From Gammaproteobacteria bacterium (GTDB lineage: Bacteria; Pseudomonadota; Gammaproteobacteria; Pseudomonadales; UBA7434): a stretch of DNA of 34,224 bases. Shown piece by piece: positions 26,887 through 34,224 of the stretch. A model generated the notes under the pieces. That model searched no databases. It had not been told where the DNA came from and saw nothing but the letters and a program-made list of their open reading frames with translations. The stretch's first letter is position 1; each line of letters opens with the position of its first letter. Both the position numbers and the translations under genes were made by a program. Where the stretch lies: positions 1 to 34,224 of the forward strand of contig JAJRPK010000008.1 of NCBI GenBank assembly GCA_024280785.1. Direction: 5' to 3'.

Positions 26887-27865
26887 CGGACGAAGTCACC
26901 GCTAACCGGATAATATTTGTCATTAACGCATCAAAATTTAGTCCTGCCGCTTTTGCTGCCATGGGCACTAAACTATGGCTAGTCAAACCGGGAATCGTAT
27001 TTATTTCAAGCAAATAAAACTGATCGCTTTTTTCATCTAGCATAAAGTCGACTCGCCCCCACTGCTCACAACCCAAGGCTGCAAATGCTTGCAACGCCAG
27101 CATTTGCAGTTGCTGTTCTTTTTTTACTGACAAACCGCTAGGAATATAAAATTGCGTATCTTTATCCTCATACTTTGCCGCATAATCGTAAAAGCCTCGC
27201 TTTGTTTCTATGCGAATTGAAGGCAACTCAAAACCTTGTAATATCGCTACCGTATATTCCGGCCCCAAAATATATTTTTCTGCAAACACTTCACCACAAT
27301 ATTCCGCCGCCATATGATAGGCATGTTGTAGTTCATCCTCTGATGACGCAATCGACATACCCATACTTGAACCGTCTTCTGAAGGCTTAACAAAAACAGT
27401 ACCTCCCAATTGATCAAGGATTTCTGTAAAGTTTGTGTCGCTGTTTAAACGCACAAAGTCAGGAGTCGGTAGCGAAAGTCCACGCCATACATTTTTCGAG
27501 CGTACTTTGTCCATACAAAGTGCGGAGGCCTGTACCTTGCTGCCACTGTAGGGAATGGATAAATCACGCAATAATGCTTGTATAACTCCGTCTTCCCCTC
27601 CCTTACCGTGTAACGCTATAAACGCAAAACCGGGGTTTACCTTTTGCAGCGCAGCAGCCACATCATCACCAACAGCATCTATCGACACTACGTCTACACC
27701 CATCGATCGTAAACTTGCTACGGCAGCCGCTCCACTTTGCAGCGACACTTCCCGTTCGGAGCCAGTGCCTCCCATTAATACGGCTATTGGACCTCCGTAA
27801 CCTGCGGCACGAAGAACATCCAAGATCGTATTTTGATTTGTTGACGTTGATTCTATCGTTTCCAT
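26864..27865 (-). CDS. ddlB: D-alanine–D-alanine ligase
   Basis: Makes D-Ala-D-Ala for the peptidoglycan stem; ATP-grasp fold, 333 aa. VLMGGTGSEREVSLQSG (N-terminal), ALHGKGGEDGVIQALL, VKPSEDGSSMGMS, and the metal/ATP site LLEINTIPGLTSHSLVP are intact. Starts three bases after the murC stop and overlaps ftsQ. About 20 extra N-terminal residues compared with E. coli DdlB, and a short acidic C-terminal tail (SSDECSSDE). Confidence 0.96.
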   Translation of the reverse strand: METIESTSTNQNTILDVLRAAGYGGPIAVLMGGTGSEREVSLQSGAAAVASLRSMGVDVVSIDAVGDDVAAALQKVNPGFAFIALHGKGGEDGVIQALLRDLSIPYSGSKVQASALCMDKVRSKNVWRGLSLPTPDFVRLNSDTNFTEILDQLGGTVFVKPSEDGSSMGMSIASSEDELQHAYHMAAEYCGEVFAEKYILGPEYTVAILQGFELPSIRIETKRGFYDYAAKYEDKDTQFYIPSGLSVKKEQQLQMLALQAFAALGCEQWGRVDFMLDEKSDQFYLLEINTIPGLTSHSLVPMAAKAAGLNFDALMTNIIRLAVTSSDECSSDE

Positions 27866-27868
27866 TCT

Positions 27869-29299
27869 TTAGGTCACCGAGCTCGAAAATTGATGTTGTG
27901 CAATTGCCGCCGATACCTTGCTTACGTCACCAGCACCTTGCGTTATCAAAATATCGCCGGGATTAAGCACACGCTCTAATATCTGATTCAATTCCTCTCG
28001 TCGCTCGATAAATAACGGATCAATCTTTCCACGCTGCCGGATACTCATTGCCAAACTGCGACTATCAGCTCCTGCTATAGGCTGTTCGCCTGCTGCATAG
28101 ACATCCATAATCAACAACACGTCTACTGCTGATAGAGTGCTAACAAAATCATCGTATAAATCAAACGTTCGGGTATAGCGGTGCGGCTGAAAAACCATGA
28201 CCAAACGACGCTCGGGCCAACTTACCCTCGCCGCCGCAATAGTCGCGGCCACCTCGGTTGGATGATGACCGTAATCATCAACTAAGGTGAACTTCCCGCC
28301 CTCAATCACAAGGTCTGCACTAACGTCAAACCGCCTCCCTACTCCTTTAAAATTGTCAAGCGCCTTAAGGATTACACCCGGCTCAATACCCTCATCATGT
28401 GCTACCACAAAAGCTGCTGTAGCGTTTAATGCATTGTGCACCCCTGGGGTATTTAAACTGACATGTAACTTTCCGTTGCCACCGGGATACTGCAATAAAA
28501 ATTCTGCTCTCAGTCCTTCGCAGCAGTAATCGCTGATTCGATAATCGGCATCTTCGCTAAAACCGTAGCTAAGCACGGGCCGATGAAATCGGCCGATCAA
28601 CGACCTAACGTTTTCATCATCAATACACACAATCGCCAAACCGTAGAATGGCAGGTTGTGTATAAACTCGACAAATGTCGCTGTTAGTTTCGAAAAATCG
28701 CCTTCATAGGTTTCTAAATGATCTGCGTCAATATTCGTAATGACGGAGACCATCGGCTGCAAGTGCAAAAACGAAGCATCACTTTCATCAGCCTCGGCTA
28801 TCAAATATCGGCCGTCTCCCAACTGTGCATTCGCGTTAGCACTATTGAGCAAACCGCCAATAACAAATGTTGGTGCTAGTCCTGCCTCACCGAAGACAGA
28901 CGCTATCAAGCTAGTGGTGGTCGTTTTTCCATGCGTTCCAGCGACGGCGACCCCGTGACGGTAACGCATTAATTCCGCCAGCATTTCTGCCCTAGGAACT
29001 ATGGGCAATTGGGCCAATCTTGCCGCAAGGACCTCGACGTTAGCCTCATCAATGGCGGTGGAAGTTACAACGACATCCGCCGATTGGATGTTTTTTTCAG
29101 CATGACCAATGGATACTGCGACTCCTAAACTTTCTAACCGCGAAGTAGCATGAGAAGACTGAATATCTGAACCACTCACTCGATAGCCCTGATTCAACAA
29201 AACCTCGGCGATACCGCACATTCCAGCCCCACCGATGCCAACAAAATGAATTTGTTCAATTCTTCGCATTTCAGGAATAAAAAAAGCACCGCTAGACAT
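27869..29299 (-). CDS. murC: UDP-N-acetylmuramate–L-alanine ligase
   Basis: Adds L-Ala to UDP-MurNAc, 476 aa. N-terminal [17 protein letters not shown] (UDP binding), ATP P-loop [27 protein letters not shown], and [14 protein letters not shown] in the C-terminal region. The ORF track begins at TTG (29326); ATG at 29299 has AGGAG 8–9 bp upstream and overlaps the murG end by 8 bp, so I choose it. Confidence 0.97.
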   Translation of the reverse strand: MSSGAFFIPEMRRIEQIHFVGIGGAGMCGIAEVLLNQGYRVSGSDIQSSHATSRLESLGVAVSIGHAEKNIQSADVVVTSTAIDEANVEVLAARLAQLPIVPRAEMLAELMRYRHGVAVAGTHGKTTTTSLIASVFGEAGLAPTFVIGGLLNSANANAQLGDGRYLIAEADESDASFLHLQPMVSVITNIDADHLETYEGDFSKLTATFVEFIHNLPFYGLAIVCIDDENVRSLIGRFHRPVLSYGFSEDADYRISDYCCEGLRAEFLLQYPGGNGKLHVSLNTPGVHNALNATAAFVVAHDEGIEPGVILKALDNFKGVGRRFDVSADLVIEGGKFTLVDDYGHHPTEVAATIAAARVSWPERRLVMVFQPHRYTRTFDLYDDFVSTLSAVDVLLIMDVYAAGEQPIAGADSRSLAMSIRQRGKIDPLFIERREELNQILERVLNPGDILITQGAGDVSKVSAAIAQHQFSSSVT

Positions 29300-30422
29300 A
29301 TGCGTACTCCTGACATGCAGCCACAATGTCGTTGGTAGCTCTTGGTTTTGCTCGGCATCTAGCGTTAATTGCTTTCGTTAGTAGAGTCGCTCTATTCTCC
29401 AATAAACCCGCCAGTATTTTCTTAAGCTTATCGACTGAAAATTCAGTCTGTTCAATTTTGATCGCGGCGTTAACTTCAACCAACCAATCTGCGTTGGCGC
29501 ACTGATGATTGTCGGTCGCGTGCGGATACGGCACTAATATTGATGCAACTCCTACTGCCGCAAGCTCGGATATAGTAAGTGCACCAGCCCTTGCGATGAC
29601 TAAATCTGCACTAACATAAGCATCTGTCATATCATCAATAAAAGGCGTTACTTTGGCTTGAATGCCCGCCTTGCCATATGCCTCCACCACGGCCTCGAAA
29701 TCTCTGCTGCCCGTTTGATGAACCACGTCAAAGGAAAAACTACCAAGAGCCACCGGCAAAACCTCATTGATAATCTGCGCACCCAAGCTACCGCCAAGAA
29801 CCAACAATCTAATCTTGCCCGAACTAAGCGGTAAATCAGCATCGGAAGACTTGAGGGATAAATGCTGCAGCCGAACTTCAGGCTCAACAATATGATAAAA
29901 TGAATCTCTTAATGGGTTCCCCGAATAACAAACTTTTCTATTACCACCCAACACAGCCGGAAAACCAGTAAATATTTTCTTCGCTATAGGCGCTAACAGC
30001 TTATTTGTAGTTCCTGCCACTGCATTTTGCTCTTGTAAAATAAGTGGTGTTCTAGTCAAAAACGCAGCCACACCCGCAGCAGCTGACGCAAAGCCTCCCA
30101 TTCCCAAGACACAGATTGGTTTCAATTGAATAAGCAATTGAACGACCTGCACAACCGCTACTAGCATAAGAAACGGAGCTTTAAGCCAATAAACAATGCT
30201 TTTTCCACGCACGCCAACCACATCTACATAATGAATAACAAACTTATTTTCTGGCACAACCCGTGATTCAATGCCTGTACGCGTACCCAACCAAATTACG
30301 TCACGATTTAACTCGCGCAACCCTTGAGCGATGGCCAAAGCTGGAAATACATGTCCACCCGTGCCACCCGCAGCTATCAAAACTGGCCGCATACTTTTTT
30401 CATTGCTCACCACTTTATCCAT
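29292..30422 (-). CDS. murG: Undecaprenyl-PP-MurNAc-pentapeptide N-acetylglucosaminyltransferase
   Basis: Converts lipid I to lipid II on the inner leaflet; GT28 family, 376 aa. Glycine-rich loops [15 protein letters not shown] and [48 protein letters not shown], and the UDP-GlcNAc site [14 protein letters not shown] with [13 protein letters not shown] at 30422 overlaps the ftsW end by 8 bp; Met11 is a possible later start. Confidence 0.97.
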   Translation of the reverse strand: MDKVVSNEKSMRPVLIAAGGTGGHVFPALAIAQGLRELNRDVIWLGTRTGIESRVVPENKFVIHYVDVVGVRGKSIVYWLKAPFLMLVAVVQVVQLLIQLKPICVLGMGGFASAAAGVAAFLTRTPLILQEQNAVAGTTNKLLAPIAKKIFTGFPAVLGGNRKVCYSGNPLRDSFYHIVEPEVRLQHLSLKSSDADLPLSSGKIRLLVLGGSLGAQIINEVLPVALGSFSFDVVHQTGSRDFEAVVEAYGKAGIQAKVTPFIDDMTDAYVSADLVIARAGALTISELAAVGVASILVPYPHATDNHQCANADWLVEVNAAIKIEQTEFSVDKLKKILAGLLENRATLLTKAINARCRAKPRATNDIVAACQEYAYV

Positions 30423-31713
30423 GAGCAGCTCTCAACAGTTTCTTGACCCAAGGCTGACGTCCAGATACCGCAGTTAACTGCGCCTTTGTATGAGCATTGA
30501 TGGAAGCAGTGCGAGCAAGCGAACCACTTCGTCTCACTTTTAGTTCAGCAGCCTCTCTCTTTAGTTCATAATCTATTCGAAGAACTAAACTGATAAATAC
30601 ACAGCTGATGAGTAAACTGCTACCGCCATAACTTAAAAATGGTAACGTCAAACCTTTTGTAGGTAATAAGCCAATATTAACCCCCACATTAATGAATAGC
30701 TGAGTAGAAAAAACTAACGCAATTCCATAGGCTACATAAGCACTAAAAGCATTACCCGCGCCCTCAGCGCTTCTAGCCACGGTTAATATCCGCCATATCA
30801 AGAAAACATATAGGCTCAAAACCACCAAGCAACCGACAAACCCCAACTCTTCCGCCAATATCGCAAATACAAAATCAGTATGTGCCTCAGGTAAATAAAA
30901 TAATTTCTGAATACTATTGCCCAAGCCAATCCCAAACCACTCTCCGCGGCCAAACGCAATTAGAGATTGGGTTAACTGGTAGCCTTCACCAAACTGATCT
31001 GCCCACGGATCTAAAAATGCTGATAGTCGATCCATCCGGTATTCCGAAGACGTCACCATTAGCGCAACCGCAATACCGCATACCGCAACCAATACACCAA
31101 ACTGCCAAAGTCTAACGCCACCCAAAAATAACATCCCTAACGTAGCGGAAAGAAGAACCACCACTGCGCCAAAGTCCGGCTCCAAGATTAACAAGATTAC
31201 CAAGGCCAACATAACAGCCATCGGATTCATAAAGCCAATCCAGTGACTTCTAACTAATTCATGCTGCCTAACCAAATAACCTCCCAAATAAATGATGACT
31301 CCTAACTTTGCAAGTTCAGAACCCTGCAAAGTCAAAGGGCCCACCACCAGCCAGCGAGTCGCGTGATTCGCTGTTCGCCCTAAGCCAGGAATTAATATCG
31401 CTATCAACACAATAAAACTGGCAAGTAATATGTAAGGACCACTTTTTTCCCACGCAGATATCGGAACTTTAAACGCTGCCAAAGACAAACCCGCGGCAAT
31501 GACCATGTACATTAAATGGCGCCGCGTATGAAACAAAGCATCACCATAACGTTGCCCCGCATAGTCTTGTGAGGCCGAACTAATCATTACCAGGCCCACC
31601 GCCACTAACAGCAACATGACTCCAAGCAGCAGACAATCTATTGTCGGCGAACGTCGCGCGCCAACATCGTTTATTGAACGAAATGCCTTCCTCTTTTGTT
31701 TCTGTAGCATCAT
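30415..31713 (-). CDS. ftsW: Septal peptidoglycan glycosyltransferase FtsW (SEDS)
   Basis: Membrane protein of 432 aa and about 10 helices; with FtsI it polymerises lipid II at the septum. SEDS signatures: RWLVVGPLTLQGSELAKLG, LILEPDFGAVVVLL (containing the catalytic Asp of the family), SLIAFGRGEWFGIGLGNS, PEAHTDFVFAILAEELG and PFLSYGGSSLL near the end. The start overlaps the murD stop (ATGA), implying coupling. A basic C-terminal tail of about 50 residues is cytoplasmic. Confidence 0.97.
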   Translation of the reverse strand: MMLQKQKRKAFRSINDVGARRSPTIDCLLLGVMLLLVAVGLVMISSASQDYAGQRYGDALFHTRRHLMYMVIAAGLSLAAFKVPISAWEKSGPYILLASFIVLIAILIPGLGRTANHATRWLVVGPLTLQGSELAKLGVIIYLGGYLVRQHELVRSHWIGFMNPMAVMLALVILLILEPDFGAVVVLLSATLGMLFLGGVRLWQFGVLVAVCGIAVALMVTSSEYRMDRLSAFLDPWADQFGEGYQLTQSLIAFGRGEWFGIGLGNSIQKLFYLPEAHTDFVFAILAEELGFVGCLVVLSLYVFLIWRILTVARSAEGAGNAFSAYVAYGIALVFSTQLFINVGVNIGLLPTKGLTLPFLSYGGSSLLISCVFISLVLRIDYELKREAAELKVRRSGSLARTASINAHTKAQLTAVSGRQPWVKKLLRAAHG

Positions 31714-33095
31714 CGGATTAACGCACCTTCACCCATCTTCATGCCAGTGAGCCGCTGCACCGTCGAGGCAAAGACCCTACCTCGATGCTCAAAACTCTCG
31801 AACATGTCAAAGCTTGCGCAGGCAGGAGACAACAATACAACGTCACCTTTACTGCTAAGATCCACTGACATTAAAACAGCCGCTGCAAGACTATCTGCGT
31901 AATCCACTGACACACGATCACTGACACAAGAAGCAATCTCTTGCGCACCTTCCCCCAGCAATATCAACTGACAAGCCTGTCTTTCAACTACGGTGGCCAG
32001 CTCGGTAAAATCAGCTTCTTTAGTTTGCCCTCCAGCTATTAGTACAATTTTTCCTTCTACGATAGAGGACAAGCCGTTAATTGCAGCTATCGTCGCCCCA
32101 ACATTAGTCGCCTTGCTGTCGTTAAAGTAACGAACTCCCTTATATTCGGCGATAAGTTCGCAACGATGGGGTAGCCCCCGAAATTCTCTCACCGCTTGCA
32201 CCATCGCAGAGCGGCGAAAGCCGGCTGTATCTCCAATCGCAAAAGCTGCCACTACATTTAGAAGGTTATGAGACCCGATCAATGGTATCGATGAGACAGG
32301 TAACAGTGGCTCAGACCCTTTAAAAATAAATGACTCTCCATTATGTAGAGAAGTACCAAAATCGCTGGCGTTTGGTATACCAACACCAAAGCTCACTGAA
32401 TTCGTATTCTCTAACGCCATAGGTATGGTTAATGGGTCATCTCTATTAAAAACAATCGTATTTGCATCGCGGTATATAAGATGCTTGACCTCTCGATACT
32501 CTTCTAAGGAATAATGACGATCCAAATGATCGGCACTTATATTTAACAAGCAGGCAATGGCAGGAGACATGCTTGAACACCGCTCAAGCTGAAAACTGGA
32601 AATTTCCAACACATAACATTCGCGTTCGTCAGAGAGTAAATCGAGCACGGGGTCACCCAAATTGCCACCGACCGCGGCATTAAGCTTAGAGTGCTGAGCC
32701 ATCTCGCCCACTAAGCTCGTCACTGTACTTTTAGCGTTAGAACCTGATATTGCAATAACCGGTGCTTTGACTTGACTGACAAACAAGTCAATATCACTGC
32801 ACACTCGCGCTCCACACCGAATAGCTTCCTCCAACCAAGAAGAATCCATAGCCACGCCCGGACTTAAATAAATCTCAGTCGCTTCATTTAGTATTTTTTG
32901 CTGCTTTGGTCCCAGACCGAACTGCAACCCAATATGTGGAAACTCTTTCTTTACTGAAGCCAGACCCGGAGGGTTCATCCGCGTATCTAAAACGCTAAAT
33001 GGTATTCCTCTCCGCTCAAAAAAACGCATGCAAGAGGTGCCGGTTACTCCCAGCCCCACTACTACGCGCTTTTCTTCACTCTGCTTTGATTTCAT
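31710..33095 (-). CDS. murD: UDP-N-acetylmuramoylalanine–D-glutamate ligase
   Basis: Adds D-Glu to UDP-MurNAc-L-Ala. From ATG at 33095: MKSKQSEEKRVVVGLGVTG, VLDTRMNPPG, the P-loop ISGSNAKSTVTSLVGE, EISSFQLE, HLDRH, FNDSKATNVGAT and LLSPACASFDMF. The P-loop reads GSNAKST where the family usually has GSNGKST. The ORF is open to ATG at 33242, 49 residues earlier, with AAGGGG 10 nt before it. I choose 33095 (AAAGAGA upstream, 461 aa) since nine residues before VVVGLG matches E. coli MurD, but the longer form cannot be excluded. Confidence 0.93.
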   Translation of the reverse strand: MKSKQSEEKRVVVGLGVTGTSCMRFFERRGIPFSVLDTRMNPPGLASVKKEFPHIGLQFGLGPKQQKILNEATEIYLSPGVAMDSSWLEEAIRCGARVCSDIDLFVSQVKAPVIAISGSNAKSTVTSLVGEMAQHSKLNAAVGGNLGDPVLDLLSDERECYVLEISSFQLERCSSMSPAIACLLNISADHLDRHYSLEEYREVKHLIYRDANTIVFNRDDPLTIPMALENTNSVSFGVGIPNASDFGTSLHNGESFIFKGSEPLLPVSSIPLIGSHNLLNVVAAFAIGDTAGFRRSAMVQAVREFRGLPHRCELIAEYKGVRYFNDSKATNVGATIAAINGLSSIVEGKIVLIAGGQTKEADFTELATVVERQACQLILLGEGAQEIASCVSDRVSVDYADSLAAAVLMSVDLSSKGDVVLLSPACASFDMFESFEHRGRVFASTVQRLTGMKMGEGALIR

Positions 33096-33259
33096 TAAAT
33101 CTCTTTTTCGCACAAGCTGGCTACACGCTAAACTTGTTACTGTTGTCTCTGCTGCCGCCTTCCTAAAATTAATTTTTCGGTCAACATCATATTGCTCACT
33201 GAACGGAACAAACTGATCAAGCTTTACGACTGCTTGTCCCATCTAAACAAAACCCCTTG

Positions 33260-34224
33260 CTATCGCAACTTTAGCGTCGCCAAACCAAACAAAACCAACA
33301 TTACTGTTATGATCCAAAAACGAACAATAACTCTAGGCTCTGGCCAACCTTTCAATTCATAGTGGTGATGCAAAGGGGCCATCATAAAAACTCGCTTGCC
33401 CGTCAACTTAAACGAAGTCACTTGAATAATGACGGAAAGCGTCTCTACAACAAAAATTCCAGCCATAATAAAAAATACTATTTCATGTCTTGTAATTAGC
33501 GCAATCACTCCCAATGCTGCTCCAAGTGCCAGCGCACCAACATCCCCCATAAAAACTTGCGCGGGGTAAGTGTTGAACCATAGAAAACCTAAGCCGGCAC
33601 CACCCAATGCACCGCAAAAAACCACTAGCTCTCCCGCGCCAGGAATGTAGGGGATGTTAAGATATGCCGAAAAACCCAAGTGCCCCGCTAAATAAGCAAT
33701 AATGCCGAGCGCCGAACCCACTAAAACTGTCGGTAGAATTGCCAAACCATCAAGACCATCCGTTAGATTGACAGCGTTACTAGAACCCACAATAACAAAG
33801 TACCCTAAAACCAAATATCCCCAGCCTAATTCCAAAGTAAAATCTTTAAAGAATGGCACAATGAGTTGAGATTCCTCTGGCACTGTCATTGAAAAATAAA
33901 GAAAACAGACAACACCCATTGCGGACACTGATTGCCAAAAATACTTCCACCGCGCGGCCAAACCTTTGGAATCTTTCTGGACGATTTTTTTGTAATCATC
34001 AACCCAGCCAATCGCTCCGAATAAAATGGTTGCTGCTAATACGGCTCCGACATAATGGTTGCTCAAATCCGACCAAAGTACCGTACTAACACAAATACTT
34101 AGAAGAATTAATGCCCCTCCCATCGTAGGCGTTCCCGCCTTCACCAAATGCGTCTCTGGACATCACTTCGAATCGTTTGACCTACTTGATGATAATTTAG
34201 TTTCCGAATCACCCACGGCCCTAC
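33260..34224 (-). CDS. mraY: Phospho-N-acetylmuramoyl-pentapeptide-transferase MraY, partial and frameshifted
   Basis: Makes lipid I from UDP-MurNAc-pentapeptide and undecaprenyl phosphate; polytopic. The main frame shows [49 protein letters not shown] and [16 protein letters not shown]. The ORF track starts at a TTG (34147) that is really an internal codon. Upstream, the frame meets a TGA, while another frame encodes [20 protein letters not shown], clearly MraY residues before the GPxxH block. One missing G (a missing C on the plus strand near 34161) explains it: restoring it gives [18 protein letters not shown]. The first roughly 40–45 residues lie beyond the window. Confidence 0.93.

Overview
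The window is chromosomal, AT-leaning gammaproteobacterial DNA (about 45% GC by eye). The order ispH–fkpB–lspA–ileS–ribF–murJ, the minor-pilin genes fimT–pilV–pilW–pilX–pilY1, and the division/cell-wall (dcw) run mraY–murD–ftsW–murG–murC–ddlB–ftsQ–ftsA–ftsZ–lpxC–M23 peptidase–secA–argJ–mutT resemble Pseudomonas and its marine relatives (Cellvibrionales-type). Genus cannot be set from the sequence alone. Nearly every gene is on the minus strand; only coaE and yacG are on the plus strand.

Layout. (1) 1–3552: type IV pilus minor-pilin operon, read right to left, ending in a pilY1 cut by the window edge. (2) 3768–9915: isoprenoid, lipoprotein, translation and cofactor genes ispH, fkpB, lspA, ileS, ribF. 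A 138-bp inverted-repeat (MITE/REP-like) element sits between lspA and fkpB. (3) 10157–12915: murJ and pyrB; pyrB has a putative leader peptide plus intrinsic-terminator attenuator upstream. (4) 12916–14585: the least ordinary stretch, with two small genes (one unrecognised, one SnoaL/NTF2-like) and palindrome-bearing spacers. (5) 14586–17210: coaE–yacG converging on argJ–mutT. (6) 17439–24581: secA, a LytM-type M23 peptidase, lpxC and ftsZ, separated by unusually long spacers (about 190–470 bp) full of dyads and short tandem repeats. (7) 24642–34224: tightly packed or overlapping ftsA, ftsQ, ddlB, murC, murG, ftsW, murD, mraY. mraY runs off the edge and carries an apparent 1-nt deletion.

Function. 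MraY, MurG, MurD, MurC and DdlB make lipid II and its precursors; MurJ flips it; FtsW polymerises it at the septum organised by FtsZ/FtsA/FtsQ. LpxC commits to lipid A, SecA exports envelope proteins, LspA matures lipoproteins. Pili and envelope functions dominate. I found no CRISPR array, transposase, prophage, tRNA or rRNA, and no clear new multi-gene system. The most interesting signals are non-coding: the pyrB leader, the lspA/fkpB hairpin element, recurrent 14-bp tandem repeats in separate spacers, the GCTTA/TAAGC dyads before secA, and the mraY frameshift.
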